A DNA stretch of 25,778 nt. It comes from a virus. The translations under genes were made by a program, and so were the position numbers. The stretch spans positions 1 to 25,778 of the IMG/VR virus record IMGVR_UViG_3300043419_001132; one strand, written 5' to 3'. The notes under the pieces were generated by a model that worked only from the letters and a program-made list of their open reading frames with translations, searched no databases and had not been told where the DNA came from. Below are positions 6,685 to 13,629 of this stretch, in pieces (positions within the stretch are counted from its first letter, which is position 1; every line of letters starts with the position of its first letter).

Positions 6685-7090
6685 GTTAGATGTACCATGG
6701 TACAGAGATTTTCAATCAGAATCAAAAAGAAGTGGAGATCAGTTTGAAGACAGGGTTTATGAAGATTTGATTAGTCGTGGATTTAGTTCTATCGATAGAA
6801 ATTATTCTTTTGTTGGGATTGGCTGTGAGGTAGACTTTAGGGCTCACTCTGATACAAGGTTTGAGTACGTTGAAGCAAAAGGTGGCAACCCAGGAGAAGG
6901 CAAAAGGCCTGGGGCACAACGTACTGATAATGTAAAAAAGGCTATAGCAAATGGTGCTTTAATAAAAACATCCAACACGCTCTACTATGTTGTATATTTT
7001 TCTGCAAAGCCTGAGCCAGGAAGTTATTCTGATAATATGATAAATACTGCATTGAAACATAAGATAATCGATGAGGTTAGATATCTATAA
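6677..7090 (+). CDS. PD-(D/E)xK-like nuclease
   Basis: A 137-residue protein started at TTG 6677, supported by GGAG at 6667-6670; no in-frame ATG lies near. E24, then CEVDF (D53), then VEAKGG (E66, K68) fit the E...D...ExK core of the PD-(D/E)xK superfamily (restriction, Holliday-junction and VSR-like nucleases). The size suits a single minimal nuclease domain. There is no cognate methylase nearby. It could take part in host DNA degradation, DNA repair or exclusion of other phages. Confidence 0.6.
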   Translation: MSELDVPWYRDFQSESKRSGDQFEDRVYEDLISRGFSSIDRNYSFVGIGCEVDFRAHSDTRFEYVEAKGGNPGEGKRPGAQRTDNVKKAIANGALIKTSNTLYYVVYFSAKPEPGSYSDNMINTALKHKIIDEVRYL

Positions 7091-7126
7091 AAATATGCAT
7101 GTCATATTGCAAAAACTAAAAGAGTT

Positions 7127-7135
7127 TGCTACAAT
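7127..7135 (+). promoter_or_regulatory. extended -10 promoter, leaderless
   Basis: TGC-TACAAT followed by 6 nt and ATG 7142. The identical TGC-TACAAT precedes the divergent gene 7682-8383. Confidence 0.55.
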
Positions 7136-7141
7136 TGTATA

Positions 7142-7312
7142 ATGATCAAAAAAGCATACACATCAGATAAAAGAGATGGCTCTGGCCTTTTCTTTGTTCC
7201 AGAAGAAGTTCAACGTAGTATTCTTGTAGAGTATTTTTCTAGAAAATATTATTTGACAGTTGGATTCTTTATGTTTATTATTGGTGCATTATTTGGAATA
7301 CTAATAGGATAG
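7142..7312 (+). CDS. small C-terminal membrane-anchored protein
   Basis: A 56-residue protein from ATG 7142. The N-terminal 35 residues are charged, and residues 37-56 form one hydrophobic segment (LTVGFFMFIIGALFGILIG) that reaches the C-terminus, so it is tail-anchored. It has no Shine-Dalgarno; the ATG is 6 nt after TACAAT, implying a leaderless mRNA. Function unknown. Confidence 0.65.
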   Translation: MIKKAYTSDKRDGSGLFFVPEEVQRSILVEYFSRKYYLTVGFFMFIIGALFGILIG

Positions 7313-7321
7313 GTTAAAAAC

Positions 7322-7516
7322 ATGCCATGTAGTTGCGGATTTACAACAAACCAAGACAATACTTGTAATGGAAATCATAAGTTAGTTAAGTCTGTTAAAG
7401 ACAGAATTATTGAAGAGATTGAAAAGATTGATCTTGGAGAAGACAATTATCAATTAAATGCATTAGGTATGAAAATGCTTGTAATTGATACAATCAAAAA
7501 GGTAAAGGGTATTTAA
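7322..7516 (+). CDS. small Cys-rich protein
   Basis: A 64-residue protein. MPCSCGFTTNQDNTCNGNHK has a CSCG...C..NH arrangement reminiscent of small Zn or Fe-S fingers; the rest is a charged helix. It follows the membrane-protein gene by 9 nt with an AGG-rich weak ribosome site. Its stop codon lies inside the palindrome GTATTTAAATAC just before tRNA-Met. Function unknown. Confidence 0.6.
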   Translation: MPCSCGFTTNQDNTCNGNHKLVKSVKDRIIEEIEKIDLGEDNYQLNALGMKMLVIDTIKKVKGI

Positions 7517-7523
7517 ATACCAC

Positions 7524-7597
7524 GCACCAGTAGCCAAGTTGGTTAAGGCCCCGAACTCATAATTCGGTTATCGTAGGTTCAAGTCCTACCTGGTGTA
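7524..7597 (+). tRNA. tRNA with CAU anticodon (Met, possibly Ile2)
   Basis: Acceptor GCACCAG pairs with CTGGTGT; the anticodon stem CCGAA/TTCGG encloses CTCATAA, anticodon CAU; the T-arm is GTAGG-TTCAAGT-CCTAC. The anticodon stem lacks the three G:C pairs of initiators. Elongator Met is more likely than lysidine-type Ile because a tRNA reading AUA follows 4 nt later. CCA is not encoded. Confidence 0.9.
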
Positions 7598-7601
7598 CTA
7601 T

Positions 7602-7675
7602 GCATCTGTAACTCAGTTGGTTAGAGTACCTGCCTTATATGCAGAGAGCCGAAGGTTCAAGTCCTTCCAGATGTA
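7602..7675 (+). tRNA. tRNA-Ile (UAU)
   Basis: Acceptor GCATCTG pairs with CAGATGT; D-arm ACTC/GAGT; anticodon loop CTTATAT gives UAU, which reads the AUA codon directly. The outer pair of the anticodon stem (C27:A43) is mismatched, but the T-arm GAAGG-TTCAAGT-CCTTC is canonical. AUA is frequent in the genes around it. CCA is not encoded. Confidence 0.88.
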
Positions 7676-7681
7676 CAGAGT

Positions 7682-8383
7682 TTACCCTACATTTCCATTT
7701 CTTATATCTTGTAAGTGCATAAGCATATATTTGTATGGCCACATTCGAAAGTCGTGTCTTTTGTTCGGCAGATCCTTTACGTTGTATCCAATTAGAAGTT
7801 CTGGATTAACTGCTGCACCTTGAGCAATCATGCTATCTAAATTGCTATACACCTTGCCGTATTGGTTCATTATTTCTGGTGATCCTATTGCAAAGTAATC
7901 ATTGATTGCATAAGGCAAATCATAATCTTTGTATGGATTAAAGTCTTTTATATGTAAAAAATCCTTTTCATAATGATCTATAGGATTAACACAGTTAGGC
8001 ATAAAGAATATGTCTGACCTTATTCTAATAACATAATCATATACTATGTTATTTCTTTTTTCATAATCAAGCCTCATATCATTAACTCGCTCTATTCCAT
8101 AAAACTGTGAAACCATGGGTGGCGTATACCATGGGAAACGTGGATCTTGGACTATATCAGGCCTATTAAAATCAATCTTCTGCTGAAAGCATATATCCTT
8201 TGGCTTTATGGTCTCTACTATTCTATATATCTTTGAGTCTTTCTCTTCATTATTCATCCAAAAATGTGCAAAAATATCTACTTCATATTCTTTATTTGGT
8301 AGAATTAGGTTTTCATAATGATTATTAAAACAATCTAATATGTTTCTTATTTCTCCAGAGTATTGTATTGCTATTTTTTTCAT
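7682..8383 (-). CDS. putative glycosyltransferase-like protein
   Basis: A 233-residue protein. It opens with a beta strand and QYSGEIRNI, and has EVDIFAHFW around residue 35 and YDYVIRIRSDIFF near residue 120. The last looks like a GT-A fold with a DxD-like acidic residue after an RIR strand, as in capsule-locus glycosyltransferases. I cannot name the family. The ATG at 8383 is 8 nt downstream of TGC-TACAAT on the minus strand. The 3' end is convergent with tRNA-Ile (6 nt apart). Its context in a sugar and sulfate-modification block supports glycan transfer. Confidence 0.6.
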   Translation of the reverse strand: MKKIAIQYSGEIRNILDCFNNHYENLILPNKEYEVDIFAHFWMNNEEKDSKIYRIVETIKPKDICFQQKIDFNRPDIVQDPRFPWYTPPMVSQFYGIERVNDMRLDYEKRNNIVYDYVIRIRSDIFFMPNCVNPIDHYEKDFLHIKDFNPYKDYDLPYAINDYFAIGSPEIMNQYGKVYSNLDSMIAQGAAVNPELLIGYNVKDLPNKRHDFRMWPYKYMLMHLQDIRNGNVG

Positions 8384-8391
8384 AATGCTTT

Positions 8392-8400
8392 ATTGTAGCA
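8392..8400 (-). promoter_or_regulatory. extended -10 promoter of 7682-8383
   Basis: TGC-TACAAT on the minus strand, 8 nt before ATG 8383. It is back to back with the strong tRNA-Arg promoter starting at 8405. Confidence 0.5.
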
Positions 8401-8404
8401 TGGG

Positions 8405-8433
8405 TTGACATCTTTATAGCAAAAGTGTATACT
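8405..8433 (+). promoter_or_regulatory. consensus promoter TTGACA-N17-TATACT for tRNA-Arg
   Basis: TTGACA at 8405-8410, a 17-nt spacer, TATACT at 8428-8433. The predicted start site falls within 1-3 nt of the tRNA 5' end (8442), so little or no 5' leader needs to be removed. Confidence 0.75.
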
Positions 8434-8441
8434 TATATAAT

Positions 8442-8517
8442 ACCTCTGTAGTTCAGTGGACAGAACGTTGGACTTCTAAGCCAAGCGTCGCAGGTTCGAT
8501 TCCTGCCAGGGGTGCCA
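8442..8517 (+). tRNA. tRNA-Arg (UCU), CCA encoded
   Basis: Acceptor ACCTCTG pairs with CAGGGGT; anticodon loop CTTCTAA gives UCU for AGA; the T-arm GCAGG-TTCGATT-CCTGC is canonical. The pair closing the anticodon loop is A:G, a mismatch. Discriminator G at 8514 is followed by CCA at 8515-8517, the only tRNA here with CCA encoded. AGA is a common Arg codon in nearby genes. Confidence 0.9.
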
Positions 8518-8524
8518 GAATAAA

Positions 8525-8533
8525 TGATACAAT
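8525..8533 (+). promoter_or_regulatory. extended -10 promoter, leaderless
   Basis: TGA-TACAAT followed by exactly 6 nt and ATG 8540. It lies only 8 nt after the tRNA-Arg CCA end. Confidence 0.55.
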
Positions 8534-8539
8534 TAGTCT

Positions 8540-9883
8540 ATGAAAAAGAAGCCAAAACTGTTTATATTTGACCTGGATGGGGTCTTAGTTGACAGCAAAG
8601 AGGTTCATTTTCAATCTCTAAATGAAGCATTAAAAGAGATAGATCCAAGGTATGTTATAACAGATCAAGAGCAAAAAGATATTTATGAGGGCCTAAGTAC
8701 TAATCAAAAATTAAAGATATTATCTAAAAATAAAGGTCTTCCAGACTCTCAATATGATCGCATCTGGAAACTAAAACAAGAAAACTCTATAAAGTTCTTT
8801 AATAATCTTGGCATAGATCAAGAATTAGTTGAAATATTTTCAACAGTTAAGTCAAATAATATAATGATTGCTATTGCTAGTAATAGTATAAGACAAACAG
8901 TAGAGGCATGTATAAGTTCTCTTGGCATAAAAGAGTTTGTGAACTTCTATGTTACAAATGAAGACGGTATAGAGCCAAAGCCTAGTACAGATATGTATGT
9001 AAGATGTATGGAACACTTTAGTGCCATGAAACACGAGACCGTAATCTTTGAAGATAGTTACATTGGAAGAGTTGGATCAACCAATAGCGGTGCAAAGGTT
9101 GTGCATATAAAGGAAAGATCATATCTAACTAATGATGTAATTGAAGATTGTATAAATAGAAATAAGAAAAGAATAAACTTCTTAATTCCAATGGCTGGTG
9201 AGGGTAGCCGTTTTGCGGAACAAGGATACAAGGATATAAAGCCTTTAATCAAAGTAAATGACAAGAAGATGATAGAACTTATTCATGATAATCTTAATAT
9301 AGATGCACACTTTATTTTTGTAGTACAAGAAAAGCATCACGATCTTTTTAATATAGACAAAGAAATATCTAAGTTTTGCAAAGACTACACAATAGTAAAG
9401 CAAGAAGGAAGGCTAGAAGGTGCAGCGATGTCTGCATTATTGTCATCAGAAATAATCAATACAGATGCACCACTTATGATTGCAAACTCAGACCAGTTTG
9501 TTGTATGGAACAGTAAAAAAACTATAAACGATTTTATTGAGTCTGGTGTAGATGGGGCAATACTTACCTTTACAGCAACAGATAAGAAGTGGTCTTTTGT
9601 AAAAAGAAACTCTCATGGTTTTGTTTCTGCGGTTGCTGAAAAAAATGCAATAAGTGATGAGGCAACATGTGGAATATATTATTGGAAGCATGGATCAGAT
9701 TTTGTTAAGTATGCAAAACAGATGATAGAAAAGAATATTAGAACAAATAATGAATTTTATATCTGTCCAGTTTATAATGAAGCAATAGAAGATGAAAAAA
9801 TAATATCTGCTTATCCAGTCTATGAAATGTGGGGCCTTGGAACCCCTGAAGACCTAGAGACATTTCTAGATTTTCATCAATGA
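8540..9883 (+). CDS. HAD phosphatase fused to sugar-phosphate nucleotidyltransferase
   Basis: A 447-residue two-domain protein. Residues 1-205 are a HAD hydrolase of the phosphoglucomutase/phosphatase type (FIFDLDGVLVDS with D11 and D13; ASNS near 113-116; EPKPS; FEDS near 170). Residues 212-447 are an NTP_transferase domain (FLIPMAGEGSRF, residues 214-225; the metal-site region ANSDQF; GIYYW; late WGLGTPEDLE). It would dephosphorylate or isomerise a sugar phosphate and activate a sugar-1-phosphate to an NDP-sugar. It is coupled to the GDPD-like gene (ATGA at 9880) and has its own leaderless promoter. It could supply a donor for the glycosyltransferases nearby; the sugar is unknown. Confidence 0.8.
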   Translation: MKKKPKLFIFDLDGVLVDSKEVHFQSLNEALKEIDPRYVITDQEQKDIYEGLSTNQKLKILSKNKGLPDSQYDRIWKLKQENSIKFFNNLGIDQELVEIFSTVKSNNIMIAIASNSIRQTVEACISSLGIKEFVNFYVTNEDGIEPKPSTDMYVRCMEHFSAMKHETVIFEDSYIGRVGSTNSGAKVVHIKERSYLTNDVIEDCINRNKKRINFLIPMAGEGSRFAEQGYKDIKPLIKVNDKKMIELIHDNLNIDAHFIFVVQEKHHDLFNIDKEISKFCKDYTIVKQEGRLEGAAMSALLSSEIINTDAPLMIANSDQFVVWNSKKTINDFIESGVDGAILTFTATDKKWSFVKRNSHGFVSAVAEKNAISDEATCGIYYWKHGSDFVKYAKQMIEKNIRTNNEFYICPVYNEAIEDEKIISAYPVYEMWGLGTPEDLETFLDFHQ

Positions 9884-10335
9884 TAATTATTGCTCATAGG
9901 GCTAATATCTGTGGTCCTTCAGATAAAGAAAATTCTCCTGAGAGCATACTAAATGCTCTATACCTTGGATTTGACGTAGAACTTGACGTTTGGCTTGTAA
10001 ATGACCAACTAATGCTAGGCCATGATAGCCCACAGTATGCCCTTAAAAAGCCTCTGCTGGACCGTATAGGGGCTAATGGATGGTTTCACTGTAAGAACCT
10101 TGAAGCCTTAGAATACTTTAAAAATAACTTAGACAATCTTAACTATTTCTGGCATCAAATGGATGATTATACTATTACAAATAGTGGACATTTTTGGACC
10201 TACCCTGGCAAAAAAATATCAAGCAATTCTATAATTGTTTTGCCAGAACTTATAGATCAAAATGATTTAAAAGAAATGTTAGGCCAAAGCCCATACGGAA
10301 TCTGCACAGATTGGCCAATTGAATATGCAGATTGA
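9880..10335 (+). CDS. GDPD-like phosphodiesterase domain protein
   Basis: A 151-residue protein. IIIAHRAN at the N-terminus with ENSPESI, then FDVELDVWL and LMLGHDSP, follow the catalytic HR...EN...E.D...H pattern of glycerophosphodiester phosphodiesterases. YGICTDWPIEY near the end is the usual last strand of the barrel. It is shorter than typical GDPDs (about 240 residues), so parts of the barrel are reduced. It overlaps the HAD/nucleotidyltransferase gene by 4 nt, suggesting a role in the same sugar or lipid-head-group pathway. Confidence 0.7.
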   Translation: MIIIAHRANICGPSDKENSPESILNALYLGFDVELDVWLVNDQLMLGHDSPQYALKKPLLDRIGANGWFHCKNLEALEYFKNNLDNLNYFWHQMDDYTITNSGHFWTYPGKKISSNSIIVLPELIDQNDLKEMLGQSPYGICTDWPIEYAD

Positions 10336-10486
10336 TGAGAAGATTAATCAGGTTTTGCTAGAGGTGGGCCAAAGTATAAAGATACATACCATAGATAAAG
10401 ACAATATGATTATTGAATTAGACTATGAAAAATATGTAAACGTTTTATTAGAAATATTTAAAGATTACTGTCAGAACTCTCAATAG
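10325..10486 (+). CDS. small hypothetical protein, end of sugar cassette
   Basis: A 53-residue frame from ATG 10325 to TAG 10484-10486. It overlaps the GDPD-like gene by 11 nt and runs 29 nt into the 3' end of the convergent GT61 gene. The product is a charged helix pair (MQIDEKINQVLLEVGQSIKI...). Its AT-rich codon use fits its neighbours. No family recognised. Confidence 0.5.
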   Translation: MQIDEKINQVLLEVGQSIKIHTIDKDNMIIELDYEKYVNVLLEIFKDYCQNSQ

Positions 10487-11450
10487 CACGAATAATTTCT
10501 TGTGCTGTATGAGCGCCAAAACATTCAACTATTCTATGATCTCTTTCAAACCACTTAGACCAAAACATCGCAGCGTCGTGCTGTTGTGTTACTGAATTTC
10601 TTATTTCTATGATTTTGCAGTTTTTAGGAGCAAATAGAGTATTAACCATAGAACTTCCATTATAACTTACAATCTCTGAGCATGAAGACGCAAGATCTAC
10701 TTGCTCTTGAAATGTCATATCTTCAAAGTAAACCACAGAGTAGCCCTTGCTTATGTAGTATGCTGCAATTTCATCATCATCCTCTACTCTTCTTCCACCA
10801 TCATCTGCGGTAACTGCTTTTTTTCTGCTTACATATATTTTATTTTCATATGAGTATTTTTTTACAAACTTATTCCTTATAAGTTGTAACGAAGAATAAA
10901 AATTATCCATATTCCCAGTTGTTGATTCAGCAACAATCACTCTATCAAATGTAAGTTTGTCAAAATCTGCTATATTTACAATGCATGACTCGTAGTCTGG
11001 CAATCCTAATAGACTAAAAATTTCTTTATGAAATGCCTTTACTTGTTTCATTAAGAATGGCTCATGGTTTGGCATTTGCTTATAGTCAACAACTATAACT
11101 ATTTTTAAATCTTTAAATCCATGAGACTTTATAAATAAAATTTTACCTACAGCATCAATTAAGAAGTGGTGGAATGATGTTGTGTGATTGGTTAGAAAAA
11201 CTGGCACAGTTTCTTTGTTTGATCTAATGAGTTCTTTTTGCTTATTTTTTTCATTATAAAGGCTTAGACCATAATGTTCAGTTATTACTGGAGCAAGAAC
11301 TCTGACTGCCTCAACATTTTCTTCTCTGTAGTGTGGAACACCATCTGTTTTTCTTACAAGAGTTTGATTATGTATTAGTGGAGTATTTTTATATATAGAG
11401 TAATCAGATACTATTTTATAATAATTTCCATCTAAAAGAAAATTAAGCAT
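10458..11450 (-). CDS. glycosyltransferase, GT61 (DUF563) type, second copy
   Basis: A 330-residue protein. The C-terminal region has YVSRKK, then KGYSVVYFEDMTFQEQVDLA, then EIVSYNGSSMVNTLFAPK, the same order of motifs as the GT61 enzyme at 3150-4172, though the two are clearly diverged. The N-terminal half carries the VFLTNHTTSFHHFL region typical of the family. It lies at the downstream end of the long minus-strand gene series, 2 nt after the small gene 11453-11584. No strong ribosome site is visible, so translation is probably coupled. Donor sugar unknown. Confidence 0.8.
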   Translation of the reverse strand: MLNFLLDGNYYKIVSDYSIYKNTPLIHNQTLVRKTDGVPHYREENVEAVRVLAPVITEHYGLSLYNEKNKQKELIRSNKETVPVFLTNHTTSFHHFLIDAVGKILFIKSHGFKDLKIVIVVDYKQMPNHEPFLMKQVKAFHKEIFSLLGLPDYESCIVNIADFDKLTFDRVIVAESTTGNMDNFYSSLQLIRNKFVKKYSYENKIYVSRKKAVTADDGGRRVEDDDEIAAYYISKGYSVVYFEDMTFQEQVDLASSCSEIVSYNGSSMVNTLFAPKNCKIIEIRNSVTQQHDAAMFWSKWFERDHRIVECFGAHTAQEIIRAIESSDSNL

Positions 11451-11452
11451 TA

Positions 11453-11584
11453 CTACTTTTTATCTTTATGCTTAGGAGTGTATGGTTCTATCTTAGACTT
11501 GATGCGACCATCTTTGTATAGTCTAACAATCCATCCATCTTTGATTTGAATTGGATTAAACGCTGTTGCTTTTTTCTTTGGCAT
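11453..11584 (-). CDS. small basic conserved-looking protein
   Basis: A 43-residue protein from ATG 11584, whose first base overlaps the upstream stop (TAATG). The product is MPKKKATAFNPIQIKDGWIV followed by RLYKDGR and a Lys-rich tail. It is compact, basic and beta-like in the middle. It fills the space between the head-associated gene and the GT61 gene. Function unknown; perhaps a minor virion or nucleic-acid-binding protein. Confidence 0.6.
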   Translation of the reverse strand: MPKKKATAFNPIQIKDGWIVRLYKDGRIKSKIEPYTPKHKDKK

Positions 11585-12726
11585 TATAGTGTATGTCTTT
11601 CTGTTTGGTTTCTTGTATAGTCCTTGCCGAAATCAGCAAACAATGCCTTATCCTTTTCACGATTAACAATTGATCTTGACCAAGAGAATCCTGCGTCTCC
11701 ACCCCATGCAAGCCACATGATGTATCCATTAGATGGGTTTGCTGTATTGCCCCAGTCCTTACCCTTCTTATCTACTTCGTGGCGTGAGAAGTATGAGTAC
11801 ATTCTCTTAACAGTACTAAGAGATAGTGATTCTCCTCTTGCTAACTGCCCTGCACGAGTCCAGCCTACAGATGTTCCAGCACCATTTGCTTTTCCATCTT
11901 CCTTAAATTTAATTGCTCTACGAGCAGCAGATCTTGCTCCTGCTGGTGGTGAGTATCCTTCAGCCTTTGACACTGAATCTGTTTCGTATTCAACTGTGTC
12001 ATCGTCTTCCCATAGGTCATCTGCTTTTGCAGCAGGAACACAATTAGGAACTGGCTTACCATTTTCTCCTGGCTTCATTCCACGCTGCACATAACCATCC
12101 CAGCATGGTGCTTGCTTATTTAAATCAGGACAGCAGTCACTCTTCATTCCTTCTGACTGACATACTGGACAGTTTTCACAACTTACATTTAACTCTTTGC
12201 ATGTTTCGCATCCGCAACCCTGATATGTATCTGTTGGCATAATTGAATCATCTGCCTTGCCAATTGATGCATCATACATTGCCATAGCAACTTCTGCTTC
12301 TTCTGGTTCTTGTGGTAGTGGATCGATTGGGATCATAAGTGCCATCATGCAACCTGTGTAAAGATTTGTTGCTTCCCAGAAACCACTTTCTTCTTGTTCA
12401 AATAATTGAATTAAAACTGCTGGATTTTCTGCAGTTGCTTCAAGAGAATATTCTCCTCCAGGAACACCAAGCATGCCATCACGCATTACATGTACTACCT
12501 GACCAACATGGACCTCTTCATCAGATCCGTGTGCTGTCATGGCGAAATCGCCTTCTTTTAAGTTTGGCATTGCTTTACCTATGTTTCCTTCACTACGATT
12601 AATTGCATATATCTGTGCTGCTGCTTCTGCTCTTGTTGTGTGGCATCCCATCACTTCTCCACCCTCTTTTACTGCAGGGTATCCTGAGCAACCATAACTT
12701 CCTTTAGCACCTACTTTATATGGCAT
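11584..12726 (-). CDS. phage head-associated / structural protein with Cys-rich centre
   Basis: A 380-residue protein; I start at ATG 12726, just after the upstream stop (TAA-T-ATG). Residues 1-45 contain a Gly/Cys motif (GSYGCSGYPAVKEGG...GCHTTRAEAAAQ) of the kind attached to phage prohead-protease or head proteins. The centre (about 165-235) has several CxxC pairs and CWDGYVQRG. The C-terminus (about 255-365) is the block SPPAGARSAARRAIKFKEDG...GWTRA.QLARGESLS...WGGDAG, which recurs in phage structural proteins. Exact role uncertain: it could be an assembly or minor head component. No protease active site is evident. Confidence 0.65.
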   Translation of the reverse strand: MPYKVGAKGSYGCSGYPAVKEGGEVMGCHTTRAEAAAQIYAINRSEGNIGKAMPNLKEGDFAMTAHGSDEEVHVGQVVHVMRDGMLGVPGGEYSLEATAENPAVLIQLFEQEESGFWEATNLYTGCMMALMIPIDPLPQEPEEAEVAMAMYDASIGKADDSIMPTDTYQGCGCETCKELNVSCENCPVCQSEGMKSDCCPDLNKQAPCWDGYVQRGMKPGENGKPVPNCVPAAKADDLWEDDDTVEYETDSVSKAEGYSPPAGARSAARRAIKFKEDGKANGAGTSVGWTRAGQLARGESLSLSTVKRMYSYFSRHEVDKKGKDWGNTANPSNGYIMWLAWGGDAGFSWSRSIVNREKDKALFADFGKDYTRNQTERHTL

Positions 12727-12727
12727 A

Positions 12728-13300
12728 TTACATATCCATGTGATATACAACTGATGCTTGATTTTGCACTATATCACCCTTAAATTTAATTTTAACAAAA
12801 TACTGATTTTCATATTCTTGTGGTAAAGAAAGTGCATAATACTTTTGTGGGAAAACAATAAATCCACGACCAGCAACTGGCGAGAACATTGTAAACACTG
12901 TTAAATCATCTGCGCTCTTTGCCTCACCAGACTCTTCATTAAATACATATGTATGTGCATCAGAACTATTTGTTGAAATAAATAGCAACAAGTTTCCATC
13001 TTCTTCGTCAATTTCTGGTGACTCATATTCTAGTTCTTGCTTGTCAGACTTTCTATCCATCTTGATTAAAGTAATAGACTCTACACGCTTGACATCAATT
13101 CTGCTCGAATTAGCAAAACTATCTAGTTTCTTAACAAAAAATGATGCTTCTAGACTAAGTTCATCTGGGTTCACATCTATAGACACTGTGCTAATAAGTG
13201 GGTTGTCTGGGTCTGTGGACCAATCTCTTCTTGCAAGTAGAGCATTATGTAACTCTACCGCTTCATCTTGATCAATGTATCTATCATCAAAAATAATCAT
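12728..13300 (-). CDS. hypothetical protein, possible degenerate 2OG-oxygenase-like fold
   Basis: A 190-residue protein. The order VESITLIKM, then GNLLLFISTN, then AGRGFIVFPQKYYALSLP resembles the strand pattern of 2OG oxygenases (Gly-turn strand, then a closing strand rich in F and P). However, the expected HxD pair is absent (the region reads ELEYESPEIDEEDG), so I would not call it catalytic. AGGTGG upstream of ATG 13300 is a ribosome site, and a TGG-TATAAT promoter precedes it. It is next to the head-associated gene, so a structural role is equally possible. Confidence 0.55.
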   Translation of the reverse strand: MIIFDDRYIDQDEAVELHNALLARRDWSTDPDNPLISTVSIDVNPDELSLEASFFVKKLDSFANSSRIDVKRVESITLIKMDRKSDKQELEYESPEIDEEDGNLLLFISTNSSDAHTYVFNEESGEAKSADDLTVFTMFSPVAGRGFIVFPQKYYALSLPQEYENQYFVKIKFKGDIVQNQASVVYHMDM

Positions 13301-13334
13301 AATGGTATTACCACCTTTTCTTTAGTATTCATAT

Positions 13335-13343
13335 ATTATACCA
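13335..13343 (-). promoter_or_regulatory. extended -10 promoter for head-related genes
   Basis: TGG-TATAAT on the minus strand, overlapping the HNH stop codon. The predicted transcript has a leader of about 28 nt with AGGTGG before ATG 13300, so unlike many promoters here it is not leaderless. Confidence 0.5.
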
Positions 13344-13602
13344 TTCTTCTGTTGTGTGTTCTAATTCTGTGGCAATTGGCACAGACAACCTCACATTTTT
13401 CAATCTCTTTTTTTATAGCCTTCCAAGAGAATCCATCGTGAATCATCCTAGAGACATTGTATTTTTTATCCCTTATGTGATCAAAATCAAGGATAATATG
13501 ACCATTTGCTCCACAATCTACACATCCAGACGCTTCCTTTATGGCTGCAAGCCTGTCCTTATACTGCTGCTTATTGTAATGGTCTAACTCTTTGTCAGTC
13601 AT
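13336..13602 (-). CDS. HNH endonuclease
   Basis: An 88-residue protein. CVDCG (C27, C30) and CANCH (C74, C77, H78) form the zinc ribbon, and DFDHIRD (D41, H42) supplies the catalytic His of the HNH beta-beta-alpha-metal site. I start at ATG 13602, 7 nt after TATAAT, not at the frame's earlier start at 13644, which would run into the inverted repeat of the putative RNA. Free-standing HNH proteins of this size act as homing or packaging-associated nucleases. The structured non-coding region directly upstream is notable. Confidence 0.85.
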   Translation of the reverse strand: MTDKELDHYNKQQYKDRLAAIKEASGCVDCGANGHIILDFDHIRDKKYNVSRMIHDGFSWKAIKKEIEKCEVVCANCHRIRTHNRRMV

Positions 13603-13609
13603 TGATATT

Positions 13610-13615
13610 ATTATA
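13610..13615 (-). promoter_or_regulatory. -10 box of the HNH gene, near-leaderless
   Basis: TATAAT on the minus strand with 7 nt to ATG 13602. TTGTGT at a 19-nt spacing is the best -35 candidate, and it falls in the 3' arm of the inverted repeat. Confidence 0.5.
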
Positions 13616-13629
13616 CCGCCAAATGTTAG

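Noticed and set aside
7509-7520. Perfect palindrome GTATTTAAATAC before tRNA-Met as an operator or promoter
   Set aside because: It spans a stop codon, is AT-only in its centre and is likely by chance at this base composition; TTGATA at 19 nt is a poor -35.
11624-12094. 156-codon open frame on the plus strand opposite the head-associated gene
   Set aside because: Its composition mirrors the complement of the real gene (Ser/Pro/Ala-rich), and it has no ribosome site or domain.
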